DNA of 44,423 nt from Candidatus Paraburkholderia schumanniana (GTDB taxonomy: Bacteria; Pseudomonadota; Gammaproteobacteria; Burkholderiales; Burkholderiaceae): positions 1 through 44,423 of the forward strand of contig LFJH01000002.1 in NCBI GenBank assembly GCA_001189335.2, read 5' to 3'. Positions 35,351 through 44,058 of the stretch are shown piece by piece; within the stretch, counting starts at the first letter, position 1, and the number at the start of each line of letters is the position of its first letter. A program made the translations under genes and the position numbers. The notes under the pieces are model-generated. The model searched no databases. It saw only the letters and a list, made by a program, of their open reading frames with translations, and was not told where the DNA came from.

Positions 35351-36529
35351 TGAAAAACACGAGATAGGTCGGCGCGTTGTCCAGAAACGACGACAGCAGG
35401 CCCGTCGCCCAGAAATAGGCGATGTCGATCGGCTTGCCGTGCGCATCCGACACCGCATGCACGATGCCCGCGAACGTGCCCGCCCGCGCCCGCCCGCGCG
35501 CAGGATCATGATGACCGGCGCGATCGTGATGAAGATCGCGGCGAAGAGCTTGGCTACTTCCTCGATGGGCGCCCAGTCGAACGCGTTGCCGGCGCGCGCG
35601 CTTTTGGGCGTGAGCGCGAGCGACGCCAGCAGCACCGCGACGAGCAGCACATCGCGCACGAGATTCTGCAATTGCACCTGCGTGCCGAACACATCGAACG
35701 CGATGCCCGGCTTCCAGATGCCGCTCAGCAGCACGAGCCCGACGATCGCCGCGAGGAGCGCGAAGTTGACCTTGCCGTCGATGCCGAGCGGCGGTGTGTC
35801 GGGCGTCGGATCGAGAAACGCGGATCGCGCGTCGTGTCTGCGCCAGTACCAGACGTCGAGCAGATAGAACGCCGCCAGCAGAACGGCGCAGACGAAGAGC
35901 ATCGGCAGCGCGAGATGCACTGTCGTCCAGAAGAAGCCGACGCCGTTCAGAAAGCCGAGGAACAGCGGCGGATCGCCGAGCGGCGTGAGCGAGCCGCCCG
36001 CGTTCGCGACCAGAAAGATGAAAAACACGACGACATGCACGACATGCTTGCGGTTGTCGTTCGCGCGCAAAAGCGGCCGAATCAGCAGCATGGCCGCGCC
36101 CGTCGTGCCCATGATGCTCGCGAGCACCGTACCCAGCGCGAGCAACCCGGTATTGAGGCGCGCCGAACCGTGCAGATTGCCGCGCATGCAGATACCGCCC
36201 GCGACCGTGTACAGCGACGCCAGCAGGATGATGAACGGCATGTACTCCTCGAGCACCGCGTGGACGAGCACGCCGCCCGCCGCGCCGGCGCCGAAGGCAA
36301 GCGCGAACGGCGCGAGAAACGCAAGCGCCCACGCCGCCGCGATCTTGCCGAAATGGTGATGCCAGAGCTTCGGCGCGACGAGCGGACAAACCGCGATGGA
36401 AAGCAGAATGCCGACGAACGGAATGCCCCACGCCGCGGAAAGCGTCGCGCCGTCGGGCGTCGCCGCCGCGGCCGGCGTATCGATTGACGCCAGCGCGACG
36501 AACACGGCGACGGATACGAAACGCCGCAT
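35351..36529 (-). pseudogene. NhaD-like sodium:proton antiporter, 3'-truncated and frameshifted
   Basis: The N-terminal part has a signal-like segment, then many membrane helices, with motifs such as [18 protein letters not shown] and [20 protein letters not shown], typical of the NhaD/ArsB-type ion transporter superfamily. After [10 protein letters not shown] the frame is disturbed by two copies of GCCCGCCCGC (35478-35497); [15 protein letters not shown] and [18 protein letters not shown] continue in another frame and stop at the deletion join. Roughly the last 100 residues are missing. The antiporter and dehydrogenase genes have been fused by one deletion, leaving a misleading 679-codon open frame. 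Confidence 0.82.
35478..35497. repeat. 10-bp tandem duplication in the antiporter remnant
   Basis: GCCCGCCCGC occurs twice in direct succession (35478-35487 and 35488-35497) at the position where the antiporter reading frame changes. Confidence 0.85.
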
Positions 36530-36534
36530 CTGTC

Positions 36535-37206
36535 TCAGGCTCCGCGCGCGACAATCACATGCACGCGATATGGCCCGTGCGCCCCGAGCACGATGGTCTG
36601 TTCGATGTCGCCGGTGCGCGACGGCCCCAAGACGAAATTCACCGCGCGCGGCAGTTCGCCGCGCTCCGCGCGCATGAGCGCAAAGGCGTCTTCATGCGAA
36701 GCGACGATGCGCGACGCCGGCACGATCGCGATATGCGTCTGCGGCAGGAGCGCGCCGGACGCGGGCGTGTCCGCGCCAGACAGCAGCACGAGCGAACCGG
36801 TTTCAGCCGTTGCGCAGAAGCAGCCCGTGATGCCGACGAGATCGGCGTCGGCCGGCTTGCGCAGCTCGGCCCGAAGGCCCGCTTCGGCAAAGGGCAGACC
36901 GCTGAGCGCGGGCCATGCGACAACATCGGTGGGAAGATTAAGCGACTCGAGATAGCGCGCGGCCTCGGCGGGCGCATCGGCGAGCGAGTCCACTTCGGCG
37001 ACGGTGGTGGACAGACGCTCAGCCTCGAGCCGGAAGCGCGCGACGAGCTCCTCGCGCGTCTGTGGCAGCGATGGACGCGGCCCTGCGGGATGGCGCTCGA
37101 CATACTCCTGCGCCGCCGCGCGCTCAGCGTCGGTCGGCGCGCCGCGGCGGCCCTGCGCACTGCGAATGCGCGCGAGAATATTGCGGCGCGTGGCCGATGT
37201 ATCCAT
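36535..37206 (-). CDS. lutC: LutC/YkgG-family lactate utilization protein
   Basis: This 223-residue protein belongs to the LUD (DUF162) family, whose LutC member works with LutA and LutB in L-lactate oxidation. [19 protein letters not shown] is a usual N-terminus, and [37 protein letters not shown] and [24 protein letters not shown] are the conserved core and C-terminal motifs. It lies far from lutAB (41045-43209), where a second, broken lutC is found. This intact copy might substitute for the broken one. It is followed, 5 bp on, by the antiporter remnant. Confidence 0.85.
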   Translation of the reverse strand: MDTSATRRNILARIRSAQGRRGAPTDAERAAAQEYVERHPAGPRPSLPQTREELVARFRLEAERLSTTVAEVDSLADAPAEAARYLESLNLPTDVVAWPALSGLPFAEAGLRAELRKPADADLVGITGCFCATAETGSLVLLSGADTPASGALLPQTHIAIVPASRIVASHEDAFALMRAERGELPRAVNFVLGPSRTGDIEQTIVLGAHGPYRVHVIVARGA

Positions 37207-37359
37207 GGTGCCGTCCTCGTGAATGCGTGCTTCGGTGCTTGGGTGGGGCAGGTGCGCCGACTCGACCGGCGACGCGTCGAATTATAACGAGCGAGGTTCG
37301 CACGCGAGCCTCGGCCGGACGGCATAGGCCGCACGCACGAACGCCGTCTCGCCGGCGGA

Positions 37360-38544
37360 TCAGCTTCCGTCGGCGGGCTGCTCGATGCCGAACACCTGGC
37401 GCAGATAGGCGAGATACGCCTTGTCGTCGCACATGTTCTTGCCGGGCGAGTCCGAGAGCTTCGCGACCGGCTGCCCGTTGCAGCGGACCATTTTGATGAC
37501 GATCTGCAGCGGCTGGTAGCCAAGATCGTTGGTGAGATTCGTGCCGACCCCGAAGGCGAGCTGACAGCGCCCGCGAAAACGCTGATACAGCTGCAGCACC
37601 TTGGGGATGTCGAGCGCATCGGAAAAGACGAGCACCTTCGTGCGCGGGTCGCAGCGATTCTCCTCGTAATGCCGGATGAGGCGCTCGCCCCAGTCGAAGG
37701 GGTCGCCGGAATCGTGGCGTGCGCCGTCGAAGAGCTTGCAGAAGTACATGTCGAAGTCGCGCAGGAACGCCTTCATGCCGTAGACGTCCGACAGCGCGAT
37801 GCCGAGGTCGCCGCGATATTCCTTCGCCCACATCTCGAAGCCGTAGATCTGCGAGTCGCGCAGGCGCGGCCCCAGCGCCTGGCACGCCTGCAGGTACTCG
37901 TGCGCCATCGTGCCGAGCGGCCGCAGACCGTGCTTCATCGCGTAGAAGACGTTGCTCGTGCCGGCGAACTGCGCGCCGAGCCGCTCCTTAAGCGTCAGCA
38001 CGACTTCCTCGTGCCACTGCTTCGAGAAACGCCGGCGCGTGCCGTAATCGGCGATCTTGCAATCGGAGTATTCGGGTGGCGTGGCGAGCAGCTTGATCTT
38101 CTCGCGCAGGCGCTCGCGGCCGGTTTCATACTCGGGCTTGCGCTGCGTGTTGCGGAAGTAGACCTCGTTGACGATCGCGAGCACCGGGATCTCGAAGAGA
38201 ATGGTGTGCAGCCACGGCCCTTCGATGTCGATCTCGCCGTTGTTCTTCGGCGAGGGCGAAATGCGGATTGACTTCTCGTTCAGATGGAAGAGCGCGAGGA
38301 AGTCGATGAAGTCGCTCTTGATGAAGCGCATGCGACGCAGGTAGTCCAGCTCCTCTTCCTTGAAACGCAGGTTGCAGAGCTGGCGGACCTCGTTGCGGAT
38401 CTCGTCGATGTACGGCATGAGATCGACATTGGGCGTGCGGCAGCGGAAGCGATATTCGACATGCGCCGCGGGGAAGTGATGCAGCACGACCTGCATCATC
38501 GTGAACTTGTAGAGGTCGGTATCGAGCAGCGATTTGATGATCAT
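37360..38544 (-). CDS. pncB: Nicotinate phosphoribosyltransferase
   Basis: PncB makes nicotinate mononucleotide from nicotinate and PRPP in the NAD salvage route. The 394 residues start [18 protein letters not shown], the standard N-terminus, with [15 protein letters not shown] carrying the conserved arginines and histidine region, then [24 protein letters not shown] and [10 protein letters not shown]. The start at 38544 is chosen from similarity; the open frame extends 66 codons upstream without match. Length is normal. Divergent from fdxA. Intact. Confidence 0.94.
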   Translation of the reverse strand: MIIKSLLDTDLYKFTMMQVVLHHFPAAHVEYRFRCRTPNVDLMPYIDEIRNEVRQLCNLRFKEEELDYLRRMRFIKSDFIDFLALFHLNEKSIRISPSPKNNGEIDIEGPWLHTILFEIPVLAIVNEVYFRNTQRKPEYETGRERLREKIKLLATPPEYSDCKIADYGTRRRFSKQWHEEVVLTLKERLGAQFAGTSNVFYAMKHGLRPLGTMAHEYLQACQALGPRLRDSQIYGFEMWAKEYRGDLGIALSDVYGMKAFLRDFDMYFCKLFDGARHDSGDPFDWGERLIRHYEENRCDPRTKVLVFSDALDIPKVLQLYQRFRGRCQLAFGVGTNLTNDLGYQPLQIVIKMVRCNGQPVAKLSDSPGKNMCDDKAYLAYLRQVFGIEQPADGS

Positions 38545-38851
38545 GATTCTGACTGGTACATCCACGCGAACGCAGCGCGCGCCGATTCGAGCCCGCGTGC
38601 CTTGATTGGTGCCTTGATGGCGTCTTTGGGGCCATGTTACCCGAATGTAGGGGCCCGCATTGGGCGTGCGGCGCCGATTGCGAGCAGCGCATACATACAT
38701 CACGAATCGATATAAGGCGCGCCTCACGGCGCTCGCGTCCACTTTTCCCGTTACGCTACAATGCTATAATATATATTTTGGCAAGCGCACCTCCCGGCCC
38801 ATGTAGCCGCCCAGGGCGCCGCCCCCACGAATTCCGCATGCAGGAGCCCGA
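38545..38851. other. pncB-fdxA divergent intergenic region (307 bp)
   Basis: It contains an AT-rich block at 38761-38779 in which the fdxA promoter candidate lies. The side next to pncB is GC-rich; no clear pncB promoter, repeat or RNA is seen. Confidence 0.45.
38743..38770 (+). promoter_or_regulatory. Candidate promoter for fdxA
   Basis: A perfect TATAAT lies at 38765-38770 inside an AT-rich block. A weak -35 (TTTTCC, 38743-38748) precedes it by 16 bp. The distance to the fdxA start is about 80 bp. Confidence 0.4.
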
Positions 38852-39175
38852 ATGACTCACGTTGTGACCGAAAGCTGCATCAAGTGCAAGTTCACCGATT
38901 GCGTGGACGTGTGCCCGGTGGATTGCTTCCGTGAAGGTCCCAACTTTCTCGCGATCGATCCGGACGAGTGCATCGACTGCGCCGTGTGCGTTGCCGAATG
39001 CCCGGTGAACGCGATCTACGCCGAAGAGGATGTGCCCGGAGACCAGCAGCACTTCACCGAACTGAACGCCGAGCTCGCGCGCAACTGGCCGAGCATCACC
39101 AAGACCAAGGCGCCCCTGCCCGAGTCGGAAGAGTTCAAGGACGTGAAGGACAAGCTCAACCTGCTGGAGCGCTGA
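38852..39175 (+). CDS. fdxA: Seven-iron ferredoxin FdxA
   Basis: This 107-residue ferredoxin carries one [3Fe-4S] and one [4Fe-4S] cluster. [18 protein letters not shown] and [16 protein letters not shown] are the two cysteine sets typical of the FdxA type. An acidic C-terminal extension ([21 protein letters not shown]) is also family-typical. It serves as a soluble electron carrier; the partner is unknown. GGAG lies at suitable distance before the ATG. pncB-fdxA-tRNA order is seen in relatives. Intact. Confidence 0.95.
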   Translation: MTHVVTESCIKCKFTDCVDVCPVDCFREGPNFLAIDPDECIDCAVCVAECPVNAIYAEEDVPGDQQHFTELNAELARNWPSITKTKAPLPESEEFKDVKDKLNLLER

Positions 39176-39303
39176 TTTTCGGAATCGGGCGCGCCCACCG
39201 TCCATCACCGGATTTTTCGATGCAAAAAACCGTATTGAATGACAATTCGGCGTTGACACGCTAGCAACGGCTCCCTATGATTTCGCTTTTCTGCTGCAGA
39301 TGT

Positions 39304-39379
39304 TCCCCGATAGCTCAGTCGGTAGAGCGCCGGACTGTTAATCCGTAGGTCCCTGGTTCGAGCCCAGGTCGGGGAGCCA
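39304..39379 (+). tRNA. tRNA-Asn (GTT)
   Basis: A full cloverleaf of 76 nt with encoded CCA: acceptor stem TCCCCGA/TCGGGGA, D-arm with AGCTCAGTCGGTAGAGC, anticodon loop CTGTTAA with anticodon GTT at 39337-39339, and T-arm CTGGTTCGAGCCCAG. Discriminator base is G. Confidence 0.97.
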
Positions 39380-39390
39380 AAAGTTCCAAA

Positions 39391-39427
39391 GCAAAAAGCC
39401 AGTCAGTCGACTGGGCTTTTTGCTTTT
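39391..39427 (+). terminator. Intrinsic terminator after tRNA-Asn
   Basis: GCAAAAAGCCAGTC pairs almost perfectly with GACTGGGCTTTTTGC across a 4-base loop, and TTTT follows. It lies 11 bp after the tRNA 3' end. Confidence 0.85.
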
Positions 39428-39552
39428 CTGCGCCCCCTCTCCTCTGCTGTACGCGCAGGCAGCCACCCGGCCATCCAAGCAGACTGCGACTATCCGTTTG
39501 TATAATTTTGAAACGTTGCGCTAAGGCAGCGATTGGATCCGAAGGAGAAATC

Positions 39553-40455
39553 ATGCGCTGGGTGATGTTATCGATTTTCATCGCTTGCGCTGCTTACACG
39601 CACTGGCGCGGCAAAGTCCGGCACGGCTTTTTCCGCCAGCTTTCCGACCATTCGACGTTCATGTCGCCACTGAACGGTTTCGTCTATCTGTTCTCGCGCG
39701 TGCCGTCGACGCCCTATCTCGAGCCTTCGCTCTTTCCCGAGCTTGCACCGATCAAGGCGCACTGGGAAACCATCCGCGCCGAGGCCGTCTCCCTGCACGA
39801 GGCCAGCAAGATTCAGGCGGCGGGCAAGTACAACGACATCGGCTTCAATTCGTTCTTCCGCCGCGGCTGGCGGCGCTTCTACCTGAAATGGTATGACCGC
39901 CCGCATCCGCCCGCCGTCGCGATGTGTCCGAACACGCTTTCCATCCTGCAGAACATTCCGACCGTCAAGGCGGCCATGTTCGCGATGCTGCCGCCCGGCG
40001 GCACGCTCACGCTGCATCGCGACCCGTACGCGGGATCGCTGCGCTATCACCTCGGACTCGTGACGCCGAACGACGACGGCTGCGCGATCATCGTCGACGG
40101 CGAGCGCTATTCGTGGCGCGACGGCGAGGAGCTGGTGTTCGACGAAACCTATCTGCACTGGGCCGAAAACAGGACGGACAAGGATCGCATCATCCTGTTC
40201 TGCGACATCGAGCGGCCGATGAAATACCGCTGGGCGCAGGCGTTCAACCACGCGGTGGGTGGCTTTCTGATGCGCGCGGCCGCCTCGCCGAACGAGGTCG
40301 GTGACCGCACCGGCGGACTGAATCGCGCGTTCAGATATCTCTATTCGATCCGGCTCGTCGGCAAGCGGCTGAAGGCGTGGAACCGGACCGTGTACTACAT
40401 TGTGAAGTGGCTGCTGTTCGGCGGAATCGCGGTGGCGATCTTCTGGCGCTACTGA
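39553..40455 (+). CDS. lpxO: LpxO-like Fe(II)/2-oxoglutarate lipid A hydroxylase
   Basis: This 300-residue protein resembles LpxO, which hydroxylates a secondary acyl chain of lipid A, and the related aspartyl/asparaginyl beta-hydroxylases. A membrane segment lies at the N-terminus (WVMLSIFIACAAYT), another at the C-terminus (IVKWLLFGGIAVAIF). The iron ligands are visible in TLHRDPYAGSLRYHLGL (HxD) and ETYLHWAENRTDKDRIILF. The start at 39553 is preceded by AAGGAG; an earlier in-frame ATG at 39508 lacks a good site. It overlaps the convergent lutC remnant by 7 bp. Intact. Confidence 0.8.
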   Translation: MRWVMLSIFIACAAYTHWRGKVRHGFFRQLSDHSTFMSPLNGFVYLFSRVPSTPYLEPSLFPELAPIKAHWETIRAEAVSLHEASKIQAAGKYNDIGFNSFFRRGWRRFYLKWYDRPHPPAVAMCPNTLSILQNIPTVKAAMFAMLPPGGTLTLHRDPYAGSLRYHLGLVTPNDDGCAIIVDGERYSWRDGEELVFDETYLHWAENRTDKDRIILFCDIERPMKYRWAQAFNHAVGGFLMRAAASPNEVGDRTGGLNRAFRYLYSIRLVGKRLKAWNRTVYYIVKWLLFGGIAVAIFWRY

Positions 40456-41025
40456 ACCCAGACGACGGTGAGCGAGCGCACACCCTGCGCGCCGCGGATG
40501 AGCACGCCTTCGATGTCCGCCGTCGCCGACGGCCCCGTCACGAGCACTGCATAGCGCGCCGATTTGAAATCGTCCCGCCGGTACACCTGCTGCAAGCCCT
40601 CGACGAGCAGCGCCGGATCGAGCAGCACGACGAGATGCTGCGCGAGATAGCCGATCGAATTGATGACGTACTCCTGTTCGCTGAACCACACCGAGCCGGT
40701 TTCGGCGACGCCGAAGCGCCCCGCACGACGCCGACATCCTGCAGCGACGCCGGCATGGTATCGGGCGAAAGCGCCCGCGTACCGTCGACGCTCGGCACCG
40801 CCGATGCGATCACCTTCGCATCAGGAAAGTGCGAGGCGATGAAGGCGTTCACTTCATCCAGGCTCGCGGCTTGCGCGCAGGTTCCGCCCATCGCGGTGAG
40901 CGCGGTGGTGAAGCGCGTGCGCAGATCGCCTTCGGGCGACGGGAAGAGCGGCACGTCGGGGCGCGGACGCGAGAGGCGGGCTGCGCCGCGCGAATTTTCG
41001 AGAGAAACGCTTCGCGGGTCGTCAT
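40449..41025 (-). pseudogene. Second lutC-like gene, two frameshifts
   Basis: This gene stands at the end of the lutAB operon. It starts MTTREAFLSKIRAAQPASR, then changes frame near 40970 to PRPDVPLFPSPEGDLRTRF and IASAVPSVDGTRALSPD; after LQDVGVVRGA a second shift near 40717 leads to VWFSEQEYVINSIGYLAQH and the end DIEGVLIRGAQGVRSLTVVWVQ. Each shift looks like a lost nucleotide. The complete protein would be the operon's own LutC. An intact paralogue is at 36535-37206. Confidence 0.82.
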
Positions 41026-41032
41026 TTGCCGC

Positions 41033-41056
41033 TCATTGGGGGGCTCATTGGGGGGC
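41033..41056. repeat. Perfect 12-bp tandem duplication at the lutB stop
   Basis: TCATTGGGGGGC occurs at 41033-41044 and at 41045-41056. On the lutB strand each copy contains an in-frame TGA, so the stop codon is duplicated and the product is unaffected. Confidence 0.92.
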
Positions 41057-42469
41057 TCGTTTGGCAGATGAGCGGTTCTTCCTGTACCACTCGTGGAAGG
41101 TCTCCGCTGGCGCTTCGGGCAGATCGCGCCCGCGCCCCCAGATATTGAGCGGGTTGTACAGCACGAAGTTGGGCAGGCGCTTGAGCGCGCCGCCGAGCGA
41201 GGCGACCGTCGCGCGATACAGCGTCGGGCTCGCGAGCAGACGCCCCGCCATCTTCAGGACTTCCTGCTTCACGAATGGCACTTCGTGCTTCTCCGCGATC
41301 ACCTCGCGCCACTTGTAGATCTGTTCGTGAATGTTCACCTTCACCGGGCAGACGTTGGTGCAGCTGCCGTTCATCGTCGAGGCGAACCGCAGCGCGCTGT
41401 AGCGCTTCAGGTCATAGGTCGGATTGATGTTCGCGCCAATCGGCCCGGAATACGTGCCGCCGTACGACGACAGGCCGCCGCTTCGCCGATACACCGGACA
41501 CGTGTTCATGCATGCGCCGCAGCGGATGCACTTGAGCGAGTACCAGAAGTCGTCCATCGCGAGGCGTTCGGAGCGGCCGTTGTCGACGAGGATGAAATGC
41601 ATCTCCGTGCCCGGCCGCGGCGCGCGAAAGTGCGACGTGTACTGCGTGATCGGCGAGCCGAGCGCGCTTCTCGACAGCATGCGCACGAATACGCCGAGAT
41701 CGGCGACGGTCGGAATGATCTTCTCGATGCCGATCGACGTGATATGCAGCGGCGGCACGTTCGCGGACAGATTCGCGTTGCCCTCGTTGGTGCACACGAC
41801 GACCGTGCCCGTCTCGGCCACGGCGAAGTTGCAGCCGGTCATGCCCGCCGTCTTCTCGCGCATGAAGTACGGCCGCGTGTTCATGCGCTGGCTTTCGGCG
41901 AGATAGAGAATGTCGCTGTTCTTCGGATCGGTGCCGATCGTGCGGCCGAACAGCTCGGCCACGTCCGCGCGTAGCTTGTGCACGGCCGGCACGACCATGT
42001 GGCTCGGATCCTGGTGATCGAGCTGCTGGATGCGCTCGCCGAGATCAGTTTCCATCACCGTGATGCCGCGCGGCTCCAGATCCAGATAGTCGCGCATGTA
42101 GCACTCGTCGGTGAGCATCGACTTGCTCTTGACGAGCGCGGTCATGCCCCGCTCGCTCATCAGCTTGTAGACGAGCTCGTTGTGCTCCTGCGCATTGGCC
42201 GCGAAATGCACGACGACGCCGTTCATCGAAGCCTGGTCCGCGAACTGCGCGATGTAGTCCGCGAGATTCGACAACGTGTGCTCCTTGATCCCCGATGCGA
42301 GATCGCGCAGCGTCTCCCATTCGGGAATGCCGTGCGCCTGCACGTCGCGCTTGGTGCGCAGGTCCCACAGACGCCTGTCGTGGAACGCGACGTGGTTCGG
42401 CTTCTGAAGAAACGCGCCCGCCGCTTTCGCGTGATCGATGCGGATCGTCTTGCTCACGGTTTTGCTCAT
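41045..42469 (-). CDS. lutB: Iron-sulfur protein LutB
   Basis: LutB is the iron-sulfur cluster subunit of the LutABC L-lactate oxidation system. The 474 residues start MSKTVSKTIRIDHAKAAGAF. The LUD-type N-terminal part includes MTGCNFAVAETGTVVVCTNEGN; two ferredoxin-like cluster sites follow, CIRCGACMNTCPVYR and CTNVCPVKVNIHEQ, and a C-terminal domain with WREVIAEKHEVPFVK. The start overlaps the lutA stop by 4 bp (ATGA). The open frame extends upstream without similarity. Intact, though its partner lutC and the regulator are broken. Confidence 0.92.
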   Translation of the reverse strand: MSKTVSKTIRIDHAKAAGAFLQKPNHVAFHDRRLWDLRTKRDVQAHGIPEWETLRDLASGIKEHTLSNLADYIAQFADQASMNGVVVHFAANAQEHNELVYKLMSERGMTALVKSKSMLTDECYMRDYLDLEPRGITVMETDLGERIQQLDHQDPSHMVVPAVHKLRADVAELFGRTIGTDPKNSDILYLAESQRMNTRPYFMREKTAGMTGCNFAVAETGTVVVCTNEGNANLSANVPPLHITSIGIEKIIPTVADLGVFVRMLSRSALGSPITQYTSHFRAPRPGTEMHFILVDNGRSERLAMDDFWYSLKCIRCGACMNTCPVYRRSGGLSSYGGTYSGPIGANINPTYDLKRYSALRFASTMNGSCTNVCPVKVNIHEQIYKWREVIAEKHEVPFVKQEVLKMAGRLLASPTLYRATVASLGGALKRLPNFVLYNPLNIWGRGRDLPEAPAETFHEWYRKNRSSAKRAPQ

Positions 42470-43209
42470 GCACGCGCCCCGTTCAGAATCTGCGCGATAT
42501 GGATGAAGCGCGTGTCGAGCTTCATGCGCTCGGCGCAGCCCTGCTGATGCATCAGGCACGACATGTCGCCCGATACGATGTACTCCGCGCCCGCGCCGAC
42601 GTGATCGCGTACCTTGTCCTGTCCCATGCACACGGAGACGGCCTCTTCCGTCACCGAAAACGTGCCGCCGAAGCCGCAGCATTCGTCGGGGCGCGCGGGC
42701 GTGACGAACTCGATGCCCTTCACGCCTTCGAGCAGCGCCCGCGGCTTCGAGTACGACGTGCCCGCGATTTCCGAATTCGACGTCTCGCGAAGATGCCGCA
42801 CCGCGCTGCAGCTGTTGTGCAATCCGACCTTGTGCGGAAACTCGGCCCATGGAAACTCGCGCACCTTCAGCACGTCATGCAGAAACTCGACCAGCTCATA
42901 CGTGTTGCGGCGAACCTTCTGCACGGCGCTCGTCTGCTCGATGGCGGTGAAGTGCTCGCGAACGTGATGCGTGCAGCTCGCCGACGGCCCGACCATGTAG
43001 TCGTAGTCCGCGAAATTGCGGGCGAAGACGCGCTCCGCGCCGGCGGCGTCCTTGTGCGCGCCGCTGTTGGCCATGGGCTGGCCGCAGCAGGTCTGGTCCT
43101 GCGGATAGTCGACTTCCAGCCCCAGCCGCTCGAGCAGCTCGAGCGTGGCGATGCCGACCTGCGGATAGAAGGCGTCGATGAAACAGGGAACGAACAGAGC
43201 GACTTTCAT
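42466..43209 (-). CDS. lutA: LutA, (Fe-S)-binding subunit
   Basis: LutA is the 247-residue CCG-domain protein of the L-lactate oxidation complex. The two cysteine-rich CCG motifs are DQTCCGQP and DECCGFGGTFS; each is paired with an upstream cysteine (FVPCFID, LHNSCSAVRH). MKVALFVPCFIDAFYPQVG is the usual N-terminus. Only 20 bp lie between its ATG and the divergent truncated regulator, so the expected promoter and operator region is missing. Intact as a coding sequence but its expression is doubtful. Confidence 0.93.
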   Translation of the reverse strand: MKVALFVPCFIDAFYPQVGIATLELLERLGLEVDYPQDQTCCGQPMANSGAHKDAAGAERVFARNFADYDYMVGPSASCTHHVREHFTAIEQTSAVQKVRRNTYELVEFLHDVLKVREFPWAEFPHKVGLHNSCSAVRHLRETSNSEIAGTSYSKPRALLEGVKGIEFVTPARPDECCGFGGTFSVTEEAVSVCMGQDKVRDHVGAGAEYIVSGDMSCLMHQQGCAERMKLDTRFIHIAQILNGARA

Positions 43210-43229
43210 GAGATCCGGTTGCGGGGTGA

Positions 43230-43901
43230 CGCGAGCTGATCTCGAACGGCACGTTCCTACCCGGCCACCGCCTGCCCGCCGAGCGCGATCTGGCCGAGCA
43301 GCTGAACGTGTCGCGTCCGTCGCTGCGCGAGGCGCTGATCCGGCTGGAATCGGACGGGTTCATCCGCTCGGCCGGGCGCGGAGGTTTCGTCGTGTCGGAT
43401 GTGACGGCGCCGCTCGTATCGCATCCGCTCGCGGCTCTGCTCGAACAACAGCCCCATGCGAGCGCCGACGTACTGGAGCTGCGCCACGGCCTGGAAACGC
43501 TCTCCACCGCCTATGCCGCCGAGCGCGCCACCGAAGCCGATCTCGCGCGCATCGCCGCTGCGTTCGACGCGCTACAGGCCGCGGTGGCCGAAAAGAGCAC
43601 GCGGATCGCGAAGAAGGACGCGGCCTTTCATCTGGCGATTGCAGACGCGACGCTCAACGTCGCGCTGACGCACGTGATGCATGGGCTCAACGAGCTGGTC
43701 CGCGAGTCGATGCTGACCTCGCACCGCCTCGTCGACTACGACGACGAGGTCGAGGCGAAACTGCTGGTGCAGCATCGCGCGATCTTCGACGCCATCGTCG
43801 CGCGCGATCCGGCACGGGCGCGCGAGTGCGCGGGTGCGCATCTGGACTACGTGCGCACGCTCTACCGCGACCGTCCTGCGAAGAAGAGCCGCGTCGCTTG
43901 A
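43230..43901 (+). pseudogene. GntR/FadR-family regulator, N-terminus deleted
   Basis: The reading frame begins directly after an in-frame stop (43227) with RELISNGTFLPGHRLPAERDLA, the middle of the winged-helix domain, then VSRPSLREALIRLESDGFIRS (recognition helix) and a FadR-type ligand-binding domain (LELRHGLETLSTAYAAERAT, FHLAIADAT, VQHRAIFDAIVARDPARA). Family members have about 20 further residues in front; no suitable start codon exists before the internal GTG at 43308, which lies within the recognition region. With the lutA start only 20 bp away, one deletion probably removed both the regulator's start and the shared promoter. By context it would be the lactate-responsive LldR-type repressor. 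Confidence 0.8.
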
Positions 43902-44045
43902 AACCAATCTCATGAAAAGTTTGTAAGCAGAAAGAAAGTGCCGATAGGACACCGCCTACACGGGTTTAGGACGTGCACGGATAACGTGCGCGTGCCCTCT
44001 TCGCGATACTGGAAGCGTCGAAAACAACACGCGAGGGAGGACGAA

Positions 44046-44058
44046 ATGCCTTATCTAA
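44046..44058 (+). pseudogene. Start of an unidentified gene cut by IS5 insertion
   Basis: An ATG at 44046 follows a strong ribosome-binding site (GGGAGGACGAA). Only the codons ATG CCT TAT CTA remain before the IS end at 44059. The product cannot be named from four residues. The 144 bp between the regulator and this start contain no recognised promoter; a lactate permease would fit the context, but that is a guess. Confidence 0.5.

Noticed and set aside
34490-36529. A new antiporter-dehydrogenase fusion protein
   Set aside because: The antiporter part is frameshifted and truncated, the dehydrogenase lacks its N-terminus and a Rossmann glycine; a deletion is the simpler explanation.
39315-39581. 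An 88-codon minus-strand frame containing PRPGLEPGTYGLT
   Set aside because: This is the well-known false translation of a tRNA gene; it lies across tRNA-Asn and its terminator.
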